Notes: generated by a model from the letters alone, not told the origin. A DNA stretch of 15,145 nucleotides from Candidatus Brocadiaceae bacterium (GCA_003551785.1 PUNP01000944.1:1-15145); one strand, 5' to 3'. Shown: positions 7,659-14,407, counted from the first letter of the stretch. Translations and numbers: made by a program.

Positions 7659-8111
7659 TTAAATATCCTCTACTTCAGAAACGGTATCGCCCTCTTCATT
7701 GTCTTCAGCTTCGCCGGCCACTTCCTGGTCGCTGCCGGAAGTTTCCTCGTCCGATTCCGCAAGGGGCTGCTCAACAACTTGCCCGTTTTCATCATAGAAA
7801 GTCCCTGCGGCCGGTGGCAAATCATCCGTCTTTAGCAGCACAAAACGCACCAATTGCTCGGAAAGGTTGAAGAGGCGCCGCAAATCATTCACTTTACCGG
7901 AGTCTATGGAGAAATATGAAAGAAGGTAAATACCAAAGTTAACGCGTTCGACAGGATAAACGAGTTCACGTTCATCCCACTTTTCAACTCTTTCCAATTT
8001 TCCGTCAAACCTTTTGATAAGTTGATTAATATGCTTAACAACTTCAGGAATCCCCTCATCACCAATAGTGGCATCCACCAAAAACATTGCTTCATACAGT
8101 CTGTTATCCAT
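7659..8111 (-). CDS. rpsF: 30S ribosomal protein S6 with acidic C-terminal tail
   Basis: Small-subunit protein that binds the central domain of 16S rRNA as a heterodimer with S18. The fold covers residues 1-97: it starts RLYEAMFLVDATIG, contains VEKWDERELVYPVERVNFGIYLLSYF, and ends with LNLSEQLVRFVLLKTD-type strand residues. Residues about 98-150 are a low-complexity Glu/Asp/Ser-rich extension, so the protein (150 aa) is longer than the minimal S6 of about 95-100 aa. E. coli S6 also has a glutamate tail, but a shorter one. GGAG precedes the ATG by about 9 nt. The partner gene rpsR is absent from this window. Confidence 0.97.
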   Translation of the reverse strand: MDNRLYEAMFLVDATIGDEGIPEVVKHINQLIKRFDGKLERVEKWDERELVYPVERVNFGIYLLSYFSIDSGKVNDLRRLFNLSEQLVRFVLLKTDDLPPAAGTFYDENGQVVEQPLAESDEETSGSDQEVAGEAEDNEEGDTVSEVEDI

Positions 8112-8141
8112 ACTTAAACATCTCCAATCTACACATTAATA

Positions 8142-8696
8142 TTAATTAAACCTATTCATTGCCGCTTCAATCCCCTCAGAACGCCACACAAGGACTGCAT
8201 CAGCAGCGATTTCAATTACTCTATCCAATTGATCCACTTCGTCTTTTCCGAAACGTGAAAGGACAAATTCTTTTGCGGGGAATCTTTCAGGCCGAGGGCC
8301 GATACCCGCCCTCAGTCGGGGGAATTTGTTTGATCCCAGGTGCTCCATGATAGACTTGAGTCCATTATGCCCGCCGGATGAACCACCTTCCCGGAGTCTG
8401 ATATTACCCAAATCAAGTGCCAGATCATCAGTAACCACGAGGATATTGGCGAGTTCAAGTCCATTATCCTTCATTAGCCCTTTAACAGCTTCACCGCTTC
8501 GGTTCATAAAAGTCATAGGTTTGAAAAGAGCCAAGTCTTTTTTTTCACCCAAGACTCCATTATATTTATCTGACTCATACAAAGACCCGAGTCGTTGAGC
8601 AACCCTGTCAAGAATCATCCACCCAAGATTATGCCTGGTATTGAGATAATTTTCCCCGGGGTTACCCAGCCCGATTATAACGTGGGAGAAAGACAC
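8142..8696 (-). CDS. pth: Peptidyl-tRNA hydrolase
   Basis: Cytoplasmic esterase that releases tRNA from peptidyl-tRNAs dropped by the ribosome. The length, 184 aa, is typical. Conserved positions are N12 in GLGNPG, catalytic H22 in NTRHNLGW, N65 in KPMTFMNRSG, D90 in VVTDDLALDLG and N111 in GGHNGL. They match E. coli N10, H20, N68, D93 and N114. The residue before the catalytic Asp is usually His and is Thr89 here. The start is GTG at 8696, three bases after the rplY stop. A strong GGAGG lies 7 nt upstream, inside the last glutamate codons of rplY, which supports this unusual start and tight coupling. The ctc-pth pairing is widespread in bacteria. Confidence 0.97.
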   Translation of the reverse strand: MSFSHVIIGLGNPGENYLNTRHNLGWMILDRVAQRLGSLYESDKYNGVLGEKKDLALFKPMTFMNRSGEAVKGLMKDNGLELANILVVTDDLALDLGNIRLREGGSSGGHNGLKSIMEHLGSNKFPRLRAGIGPRPERFPAKEFVLSRFGKDEVDQLDRVIEIAADAVLVWRSEGIEAAMNRFN

Positions 8697-8698
8697 TA

Positions 8699-9382
8699 TT
8701 ATTCCTCCTCAGTTTCAGCAGGCTCCTCTCCTTCTTCAAAATCTTCTTCATCTTCCTCTTCCTCCCTTCCAATAACCTCCGGTTCAGCCATGACGTCGGT
8801 CTCCAGCATCTCTTCATCCTCTTCGGTTACCATTTCCATGGGCGGCACGCAAGTGACTACAACTGCATCATCATCATCTATTGCTGAAACTCCCTCGGGC
8901 AAATCAAGTTCGCCGATACGTACATCATCGCCAATGGACATATCAGCAACGTCAATAAGAATTTTTTCGGGAATGCTGCCCGGCAGACTTTCAACAATCA
9001 CATCATGCTGAATAACTTCCAGTATGCCTCCTTCCTCACGGACACCTATCGGGTCTCCTTTTGTTTCAACTGCTACAGCGACCTCAACGGTTTCAGTCAT
9101 GGAGATACGACCTAAATCAACATGAACAATTTCATCGCCCAGGCTGTCATATTGAACAGCTAAAAGCTGAACAGGCGTCTGCTCACTATCTGATTCAACC
9201 TGAAATACCAAAGTATGTGAATCCAAAAGTTGCTCTATGTCCGTCGTGTCCAGAGTCAACATTATATTTCCTTTCCCCCGCCCATACATAACACCGGGAA
9301 CGCGACCTTCCCTGCGCAACCTGTTACACACCCTGCGGCCTTTCTCTTTCCTAACTGCAACTTTTAAAGTCGGAATATCCAT
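8699..9382 (-). CDS. rplY: 50S ribosomal protein L25 / general stress protein Ctc
   Basis: Binds 5S rRNA in the large subunit. This is the long Ctc/TL5 form (227 aa), not the short E. coli L25 (94 aa). Residues about 4-92 are the L25 domain, with the typical RVCNRLRREGRVPGVMYGRG start and VQYDSLGDEIVHVDL end. Residues about 93-182 are the TL5 beta domain, with GDPIGVREEGGILEVIQHDV and LPGSIPEKILIDV. The tail from about 188 is strongly acidic with runs of Glu. The predicted ATG has only a distant GGAG (about 11 nt). It is the first gene of the long minus-strand run, and no gene lies upstream for about 670 nt, so the operon promoter should be in 9383-9600. Confidence 0.96.
   Translation of the reverse strand: MDIPTLKVAVRKEKGRRVCNRLRREGRVPGVMYGRGKGNIMLTLDTTDIEQLLDSHTLVFQVESDSEQTPVQLLAVQYDSLGDEIVHVDLGRISMTETVEVAVAVETKGDPIGVREEGGILEVIQHDVIVESLPGSIPEKILIDVADMSIGDDVRIGELDLPEGVSAIDDDDAVVVTCVPPMEMVTEEDEEMLETDVMAEPEVIGREEEEDEEDFEEGEEPAETEEE
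8704..8708 (-). promoter_or_regulatory. Ribosome binding site of pth inside the rplY 3' end
   Basis: GGAGG is formed by the consecutive Glu codons that close rplY and stands 7 nt before the GTG of pth. There is no ATG nearby in frame, so this site fixes the GTG as start. Confidence 0.75.
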
Positions 9383-9713
9383 CTTGCTTAATTCTCCATT
9401 TTGAACTATAAGTAATGCCTGAATTTTTATTAAACGTTAATATCCAGAAAAAAATATCGGTTAATCTCCGCCCTTCAGTCAACTTTGCGAACTAAGCGGT
9501 CAACCCGAAACTAACACTAAACCTCAGTTTGCAGATATTTAAGTATAGATATAGACTACCATGCCACGCCAACAAGGGCATCATTGCCAAACATAAAGGT
9601 TCGCCTCTTTAACACTGAATGACATTAACTGCAAACAGCCTAATCTTATACCAGATAAAAGACAAAAAGTCAAATTGCACGGAAGTAAATATTCAGCGAT
9701 CCCCGCTATCTTA

Positions 9714-9741
9714 TCACTACCGTGCCCAGGGCCGGTGGTGA
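9714..9741. repeat. Strong GC-rich hairpin in intergenic DNA
   Basis: TCACTACCG (9714-9722) pairs with CGGTGGTGA (9733-9741) over 9 bp with one T-G wobble when read as plus-strand RNA. Inside it, GCC and GGC can add 3 bp around a CAG loop. It is followed after 1 nt by the dyad at 9743-9755. There is no T-run on either side, so it is not an obvious terminator. It could be part of a small RNA, an untranslated leader or a protein-binding site. Confidence 0.45.
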
Positions 9742-9742
9742 A

Positions 9743-9755
9743 GTTACGTCGTAAC
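9743..9755. promoter_or_regulatory. Perfect 13-bp dyad, possible operator
   Basis: GTTACG, a central T and CGTAAC form a perfect inverted repeat with 6-bp arms. A one-base centre cannot fold as a hairpin, so DNA binding by a dimeric protein is the more natural reading. No regulator gene is nearby to name. Confidence 0.3.
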
Positions 9756-9841
9756 AAAATATTAAAACTGTTTTCTCCAAGAGTGTTGAATAATATAACC
9801 GCTAAAGAAATTAAATGCAAATCAGTTCGAGAGGCGTTACA

Positions 9842-9870
9842 TTGATTTTATGCCCTGAAAATTTTATAGT
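9842..9870 (+). promoter_or_regulatory. Candidate sigma70-type promoter for the reductase operon
   Basis: TTGATT (9842-9847) and TATAGT (9865-9870) are separated by exactly 17 nt, close to the TTGACA/TATAAT consensus. Transcription would begin near 9877 and leave a leader of about 178 nt before the reductase. That leader carries two hairpins. Confidence 0.45.
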
Positions 9871-9909
9871 ATTAAGTAGAGGCTCATTCACCGTTTTTTT
9901 TATCCTCCA

Positions 9910-9937
9910 TGTTAATCTCTCACTTTGGAGATAAACA
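9910..9937 (+). other. Hairpin in the leader of the reductase gene
   Basis: TGTT-A-ATCTC pairs with GAGAT-A-AACA around an 8-nt loop: 5 bp, one A-A mismatch, then 4 bp. It would lie in the 5' leader if the promoter at 9842-9870 is used. A match to a known riboswitch is not apparent. Confidence 0.35.
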
Positions 9938-9983
9938 AAACATTTGAGTGAACATCTCGCTCCATGAACCGGCTGCAAATTAT

Positions 9984-10004
9984 AAAACAGAGTGAAACTG
10001 TTTT
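9984..10004 (+). terminator. AT-rich hairpin with T-run upstream of the reductase
   Basis: AAAACAG (9984-9990) pairs with CTGTTTT (9998-10004) around a 7-nt loop, and more T residues follow. The stem is weak in GC, so it would be a poor intrinsic terminator. It could attenuate transcription between the promoter candidate and the reductase gene. It sits about 35 nt before the reductase ribosome site. Confidence 0.3.
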
Positions 10005-10037
10005 TTATTAATCGTAATTTCTTTTAAATTCTATTTC

Positions 10038-10043
10038 AGAGGA
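10038..10043 (+). promoter_or_regulatory. Ribosome binding site supporting the upstream reductase start
   Basis: AGAGGA stands 8 nt before ATC (10052) and 11 nt before ATA (10055), but about 70 nt before the first ATG. It supports translation starting in the homologous N-terminal region despite the lack of a standard start codon. Confidence 0.5.
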
Positions 10044-10054
10044 AAGCTAATATC

Positions 10055-11191
10055 ATACAATACAGAACATACGGTCACACGGACATAAAAGTTTCGCAAT
10101 TAGGATTTGGCGCTATGCGCCTGCCGCTTGATGATGAAAAAAACATTATAATGCAGGAAGCGATAGAAATACTTCGTTTTGCTTATGATTCCGGAATTAA
10201 CTACTTTGATACTGCACTAGCGTATCAAAACGGACAAAACGAAGTGGCCGTGGGAGAGGCTTTGAGCGACATTCGCGAGAAGCTTTTTATCTCAACAAAG
10301 GTTCCGCTTCACAGTAAAAACGTAAACACCGGAGATGATTTGCGTTGCGCAATCGAAGGCCAATTAAAAAGGTTAAAAACTGATTATATTGATTTCTGGA
10401 ATTATCATGATTTAAAATTTGACGATTTCAAAGAAAGATTGCTGCCGGATAAAGACGGCGTTTTATCCGCAGTGCGGAAAGCAAAAGAGGAAGGCATAAT
10501 AAAACACATTTGTTTCTCCTGCCATGCTAAAGAAAATCATATCATTGAAATGATTGACACGGGTTTTTTTGAGGGGGTTACGCTGCAATATAATATGCTG
10601 GATAAAAGCAATTCGAAAGTTATTGAATATGCCTGCCAAAATGGCCTCGGTGTAGTAGCCATGGGGCCGGTTGGCGGTGGGCTATTAGCACATACATCAC
10701 GTAAATTGGCAGCCATGAAACCTGACTATGTGGACAGCCTTCCTGAATTAGCTGTACGGTATGCTTTGGCTAATACCGATATTACATGTGCACTTTCGGG
10801 AATGAGTTCGATCGATATGCTTAAAGAAAACCTGGCTGCAGCCGAAACATCCCGTCCGTTATCGGATTCCGAGCTTGCCTATATCGAAGATAATCTGACA
10901 GAATTAAAATCTCTTGCCAAACTCTACTGTACAGGCTGCGGTTATTGTATGCCATGCCCCCATGGAGTAAACATACCTAAGAATTTCAGGCTTATGAATC
11001 ACTACCAGGTATACGATTTTGAGAAAGCTGCTGTCAATGGATTCAAAAGATTAAATACCCGAGAAGAAGCGAAAGAAAATCTGAGAGCCACAGAATGTAC
11101 TTATTGCGGTGAATGTATAGATAAATGCCCACAAGGCATAAACATACCGGATCAAATGAATGATGTAGCGGAAACTCTAAGTAAACTTTAA
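10055..11191 (+). CDS. Aldo/keto reductase with C-terminal 4Fe-4S ferredoxin domain
   Basis: Predicted NAD(P)H-dependent oxidoreductase of the COG1453 type; the substrate is unknown. Counted from the ATA at 10055 it has 378 aa. It begins with the family-like QYRTYGHTDIKVSQLGFGAMRLP, a TIM barrel with the catalytic tetrad D52, Y57 (YFDTALAY), K82 (STKVP) and H118 (WNYHDL). The C-terminal domain has two cysteine clusters, C292/C295/C298/C301 followed by Pro and C348/C351/C354/C358 followed by Pro, which suit two Fe-S clusters. Homology clearly extends upstream of the first ATG (10115), yet no ATG, GTG or TTG lies between it and an in-frame TAA. The site aligned to the usual initiator Met is ATA, with AGAGGA 11 nt before it (8 nt before the preceding ATC). 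The start is therefore uncertain: a rare AUA/AUC start, or a sequence error. It heads a probable operon with the next two genes. Confidence 0.88.
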   Translation: MQYRTYGHTDIKVSQLGFGAMRLPLDDEKNIIMQEAIEILRFAYDSGINYFDTALAYQNGQNEVAVGEALSDIREKLFISTKVPLHSKNVNTGDDLRCAIEGQLKRLKTDYIDFWNYHDLKFDDFKERLLPDKDGVLSAVRKAKEEGIIKHICFSCHAKENHIIEMIDTGFFEGVTLQYNMLDKSNSKVIEYACQNGLGVVAMGPVGGGLLAHTSRKLAAMKPDYVDSLPELAVRYALANTDITCALSGMSSIDMLKENLAAAETSRPLSDSELAYIEDNLTELKSLAKLYCTGCGYCMPCPHGVNIPKNFRLMNHYQVYDFEKAAVNGFKRLNTREEAKENLRATECTYCGECIDKCPQGINIPDQMNDVAETLSKL

Positions 11192-11214
11192 TTTGACTTC
11201 CAGGAGATATTTTT

Positions 11215-11538
11215 ATGATTTCATTTGACGATTTCAAAGAAATGGAACTTGTTACAGGAAAAATTTTATCGGTAGACGAACACCCTAACGCCGACAAACT
11301 GATAATCCTCAAAGTCGATATCGGGGAAGAGCAGCCTAGAACGCTGGTGGCAGGATTAAAGGAACACTATAATGCTGAAGAATTAAAAGGTACAACAGTT
11401 ATCGTTATTGCAAATTTAGAACCTGCAAAACTGCGTGGTGTCCAAAGCCAGGGAATGTTATTAGCCGCGCAAGACGGCGATATTGTTTCATTACTAAAAC
11501 CGGACAAACCCATCGCACCTGGTGCCAGGGTAATGTAA
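11215..11538 (+). CDS. tRNA-binding domain protein (MetRS beta / CsaA-like OB fold)
   Basis: A single-domain protein of 107 aa. It matches the tRNA-binding OB fold found at the C-terminus of many methionyl-tRNA synthetases and as free proteins (Trbp111, CsaA). Landmarks are ISFDDFKEMELVTGKILSVDEHPNADKL at residues 2-29, LVAGLKEHYNAEELKGTTVIVIANLEPAKLRG in the middle, and SQGMLLAAQDGD near 78-89. It probably dimerises and binds the outside of the tRNA L shape, either as the separate beta unit of MetRS or as a secretion chaperone like CsaA. The MetRS-like wording NLEPAKLRGVQSQGM makes the former more likely. AGGAGA lies about 7 nt before the ATG. The gene is 23 nt after the reductase and 18 nt before the ABC ATPase; no functional link is obvious. 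Confidence 0.9.
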   Translation: MISFDDFKEMELVTGKILSVDEHPNADKLIILKVDIGEEQPRTLVAGLKEHYNAEELKGTTVIVIANLEPAKLRGVQSQGMLLAAQDGDIVSLLKPDKPIAPGARVM

Positions 11539-11556
11539 ATTCCTCAGAGACATGAT

Positions 11557-12324
11557 ATGGAAAATCCAATGATAGAAGTCAAAAACCTTATCGGTGGATA
11601 CCAAAATGTCGATATACTGAAAGGGATCAACCTTTCTGTGAAAAGGGGGGAGATTTTAGCTATTATGGGACAAAGCGGCTGCGGCAAAACCACCTTCCTT
11701 CGCCACTTAATGGGGTTAAGCAAACCTAAGAGCGGCTTGATAAAGATTCATGATTTCGAGCTATCTTCAATGAATAATCACCAATACAGGGATTTTTGCC
11801 GATCCGTTGGAGTGCTTTTTCAAAATGGTGCTCTTTTCAACAGCATGACTATCGGTGATAATGTTGCCTTTCCCCTCCGCGAACATACTAAACTGGAAGA
11901 ACCTATTATTGAAATCATGGTCAAAATGAAGCTCGAACAGGTTGAATTGCATGATATTGAACACCTTATGCCGTCGGAACTCAGCGGTGGAATGGCTCGC
12001 CGGGCAGCATTGGCCAGGGCACTCATTATGGACCCCAAACTTATTATTTTAGATGAACCCACAACCGGTCTGGACCCGATACTTGCAGCCGAAATTGATG
12101 ACCTTATTCTCCATATTCGCCAGGCATATAATGCCACTATGGTGATTGTAGCGCATGACATTGAAAGCTGTACGAAAATAGCCGACAGAATTGCCATTTT
12201 TCACAAAGGGCAGGTTTTGGAAACCGGTTCACCCGAAAAAATTAAAAATAGCAGTAACAATTTTGTCAGAAGTTTTTTTAACAGAAAAGCTGAGAAGAAA
12301 GAAATTCCAAAATCAATCTTTTAA
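11557..12324 (+). CDS. ABC transporter ATP-binding protein, MlaF-like
   Basis: A 255-aa nucleotide-binding subunit. Visible motifs are Walker A GQSGCGKTT (38-46), Q-loop Q89 in VLFQNGALF, signature LSGGMARRAALARAL (142-156), Walker B LIILDE with E167, D-loop TTGLDP, and H-loop H200 in IVAHD. FQNGALFNSMTIGDNVAFPL and LSGGMARRAALARA are typical of MlaF/Ttg2A, which drives phospholipid traffic between inner and outer membranes with MlaE and the MCE protein MlaD. Neither mlaE nor mlaD follows, so the subunit stands alone here and the partners must be encoded elsewhere. The C-terminal tail from about 242 is short and Lys-rich. The ribosome site before the ATG at 11557 is weak (AGAGA, 6 nt); a second in-frame ATG lies four codons in. 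The substrate assignment is family-level inference. Confidence 0.9.
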   Translation: MENPMIEVKNLIGGYQNVDILKGINLSVKRGEILAIMGQSGCGKTTFLRHLMGLSKPKSGLIKIHDFELSSMNNHQYRDFCRSVGVLFQNGALFNSMTIGDNVAFPLREHTKLEEPIIEIMVKMKLEQVELHDIEHLMPSELSGGMARRAALARALIMDPKLIILDEPTTGLDPILAAEIDDLILHIRQAYNATMVIVAHDIESCTKIADRIAIFHKGQVLETGSPEKIKNSSNNFVRSFFNRKAEKKEIPKSIF

Positions 12325-12671
12325 ATTTTTCATTATTAAAATGTGCTGTTTTTTCACCCCTTCCCAATCCAACTACACCTCCTTAACTTAAACCCAACCT
12401 ATAATATGCAAGGAAATGTTTAACAATGCATTATACTTCATAATAAAACTGTAAGACTTTCATATGGCGTTGCAATTTGACCGTCAGTTTGTTTCCTGCT
12501 CTATATATCTCTTAAAATAAACGCAATAGATGTTAGTATCACGCGAATTTCAGTGGAAACTGTAGAATTTCCAGCATGCTCTCCCCGGTGGAGATAAGTT
12601 GATTGGTTTCACTGAATATTTTGCTTTATAACTGGTCATATTAGGGTATAATTTACACGGAGATTGTAAAT
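12325..12671. other. Intergenic region before the LysM gene
   Basis: 347 nt, AT-rich. There is no convincing gene and no clear GC-rich terminator after the ABC ATPase gene. A short 5-bp hairpin (TCTCC/GGAGA around CCGGT, 12580-12594) and a good -10 box at 12647-12652 are the only notable elements. Confidence 0.6.
12647..12652 (+). promoter_or_regulatory. Candidate -10 box for the LysM-HEAT gene pair
   Basis: TATAAT is a perfect -10 hexamer. The best -35 (TTGCTT at 12621-12626) is 20 nt away, too far for a strong sigma70 promoter. If used, the transcript would begin near 12659, at the GGAGA ribosome site (12659-12663) of the LysM gene, leaving a very short leader. Confidence 0.35.
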
Positions 12672-13784
12672 ATGAAAACAAAAGAGGTGCAGCTTTTGGC
12701 AATATTGGCTATCATTGCGACAAGTATCATAGGGATGTCAATCTGGAGCGGTCAGAATTCCCCTGATGAAAATGATGGCACTGAACACCGTATAGAACAA
12801 AGCGGAGATGATGCGGACAATAAAGATGATTCCATCCAAATAACCAGCAAGGACTTAGATAATTTCCTTTATGAATTGGGCAATAGAAATGCAGGTAATG
12901 ATATTCGGAGTATCGCTAGTGATAGGGATAAAGAAAAGACAGCAAGAAATGAAGGGCAAGAAGAGGAAAAAAAGGAAACTGTAGTTAGTGATAGGGAAAG
13001 GCAAACACCCATACTGTCACCGCACATCCCCACTGAAGACCATTTGAGTAGACCGCCGGGTGAAAGCACCGAAGACGAACTGGCACTCACAGCACCCGAA
13101 GACATCCCCCTACAGGCAAGTTCTGAAGACAGTGCTGCAGTAGAAGAAAAAGGGGATGATAAAAAAGTCACTTACACTGTTCAAAGCGGGGACACTTTAG
13201 GAGCTATAAGCGTGAATTTTTACGGTACCGCACGAAAATGGCAGGATATTTTAGATGCCAATAAAAACGTCCTAAGCAGTCCTAGACATCTCAGAGTGGG
13301 AATGGAATTGGTCATACCAAATACCAGCGATAGTGCGCCTGAAAGTTCTAAATCAGAATCCGCATCTGTTCCCAGCAACGCTGTCCGACATACAGTAAAG
13401 AGGGGAGAATACCTCTCGACCATAAGCCTGAAATATTATAATACCTCCCAAAAAGTCAACAAAATTATTGAAGCGAATGATTCTATCGATAATGCCGATG
13501 ATATAAGGGCAGGCGTGACAATCATCATTCCCGATGTTAGAAATTCCGAAATCACGAAAAATGATAATTCCCAGGAAAACTCCCGGTCATTGCTTTCTGC
13601 ACAAAGAGTAACAGATCCAGATGGAACTACTCACATAGTTAAAAGCAATGATACGCTTTGGAGTTTAGCAAACCGCTACTATAATGATCCTCAACGCTAT
13701 GTTGACATTATCGAAGCAAATGAACATATATCCTCTCAAGGTGACATAGACGAAGGAATGGAAATCATAATTCCAAAAGAATAA
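12672..13784 (+). CDS. Membrane-anchored protein with three LysM domains
   Basis: A 370-aa envelope protein that probably binds peptidoglycan. Residues 7-25 are an uncleaved-looking hydrophobic anchor following MKTKE, with no lipobox. Residues about 28-165 are charged and low-complexity (Asp/Glu/Ser/Lys/Pro-rich) and likely span the periplasm. Three LysM domains follow at about 167-216 (YTVQSGDTLGAIS... VIP), 239-287 (HTVKRGEYLSTIS... IIP) and 320-368 (HIVKSNDTLWSLA... IIP), joined by Ser-rich linkers. No hydrolase or other catalytic domain is present, so a structural or scaffolding role is likely. A short repeat of SDR-x-(K/R) occurs in the linker (83-88 and 106-110). GGAGA lies 8 nt before the ATG. 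The stop overlaps the start of the next gene (TAATG), so the two products are probably made together. Confidence 0.88.
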   Translation: MKTKEVQLLAILAIIATSIIGMSIWSGQNSPDENDGTEHRIEQSGDDADNKDDSIQITSKDLDNFLYELGNRNAGNDIRSIASDRDKEKTARNEGQEEEKKETVVSDRERQTPILSPHIPTEDHLSRPPGESTEDELALTAPEDIPLQASSEDSAAVEEKGDDKKVTYTVQSGDTLGAISVNFYGTARKWQDILDANKNVLSSPRHLRVGMELVIPNTSDSAPESSKSESASVPSNAVRHTVKRGEYLSTISLKYYNTSQKVNKIIEANDSIDNADDIRAGVTIIIPDVRNSEITKNDNSQENSRSLLSAQRVTDPDGTTHIVKSNDTLWSLANRYYNDPQRYVDIIEANEHISSQGDIDEGMEIIIPKE

Positions 13785-14407
13785 TGTTTAAAGAAATAAA
13801 AAGTAGGAACACATGGATATTGTTACTGGTTTTGTTATTACCACTGGGCGGATGTCGATACTTACGTAAGGAATATAGGATTAATACACAAAAACAAACT
13901 CTTTCATCTGGCCGAGCGGGGGAAAAATTAGAAACTCTTAAGAAAGTCAGGGTAAATCCCGATGAACAACTAAGGGAAGCATTGGAAAATTTATTACGCC
14001 ACTCAACTAACCCTACAGTCAGAGCGCTGGCTGCTGAAACAATAGGTAATTTAGAAGATGCCGACTCAATTGAACAACTGCGTCATGCTCACCGAAGGGA
14101 TGTTGACCAGAATGTCAGAAAGGAAGCATTGATAGCCCTGGCAAAAAGCAACATAGAAGACTTACAGGAAGATATTCTTTATTCTATAAGCAATGATCCC
14201 GCCCCTCTTGTACGAATTACGGCTTTAGACATAGCTGTAGAATCAATTGAAGATGAAAATTTATACTTAATGCTTATCAACAGTCTTGAAGACCCGGCCG
14301 AAGCCGTCCGTTTAACCGCTTATCACCACCTGAATGAGCTCACCGGATTAGATTACCCCCCCAATGCACCTGCAAGGTGGCGTGAAAACCTCGGTATAGC
14401 CAAGTAA
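13784..14407 (+). CDS. HEAT-repeat lipoprotein
   Basis: A 207-aa predicted lipoprotein. Residues 1-23 are a signal peptide with a Lys/Arg-containing start and a run of Leu. The lipobox LGGC puts the lipidated cysteine at C24. From about 58 to 190 come alpha-helical HEAT-like repeats, recognisable by blocks such as NPTVRALAAETIGNLED, QNVRKEALIALAKS, PLVRITALDIAVE and AVRLTAYHHLNELTG. Each carries the VR-x-x-A core typical of PBS/HEAT repeats. The ending LDYPPNAPARWRENL resembles the C-termini of planctomycete HEAT lipoproteins. HEAT solenoids bind other proteins; no enzyme activity is suggested. Translational coupling to the LysM gene (one-base overlap) hints at a shared envelope complex linking membrane and peptidoglycan. 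The exact partner is unknown. Confidence 0.85.
   Translation: MFKEIKSRNTWILLLVLLLPLGGCRYLRKEYRINTQKQTLSSGRAGEKLETLKKVRVNPDEQLREALENLLRHSTNPTVRALAAETIGNLEDADSIEQLRHAHRRDVDQNVRKEALIALAKSNIEDLQEDILYSISNDPAPLVRITALDIAVESIEDENLYLMLINSLEDPAEAVRLTAYHHLNELTGLDYPPNAPARWRENLGIAK

Larger units (their letters stand above)
9383..10054. other. Divergent intergenic region
   Basis: About 670 nt between the minus-strand operon and the plus-strand reductase. I find no reading frame with a ribosome site and family resemblance, and no tRNA. It holds a promoter candidate (9842-9870), hairpins at 9714-9741, 9910-9937 and 9984-10004, and a 13-bp dyad at 9743-9755. On the minus strand upstream of rplY, only weak promoter matches were seen: for example TTGTTG with TATATC 16 nt further on, near 9550-9577. 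Confidence 0.7.

Noticed and set aside
8595..9011. Plus-strand frame rich in serine, opposite the end of rplY
   Set aside because: The serine runs are the antisense reading of glutamate and aspartate codons in the rplY acidic tail.
9581..9820. 79-codon minus-strand frame in the intergenic region containing TTGPGHGSDKIAG, faintly like a phosphoketolase GPGHG motif
   Set aside because: No ribosome site, no further family similarity, and the stretch is explained by the GC-rich hairpin read in one frame.
9800..9850. Possible tRNA T-loop (GTTCGAG near 9826)
   Set aside because: Flanking bases do not pair into a T-stem, and no acceptor or anticodon arms can be formed.
9893..9902. T-run after the CACCG at 9888-9892 as an intrinsic terminator
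   Set aside because: No stem of useful length precedes the T-run on either strand.
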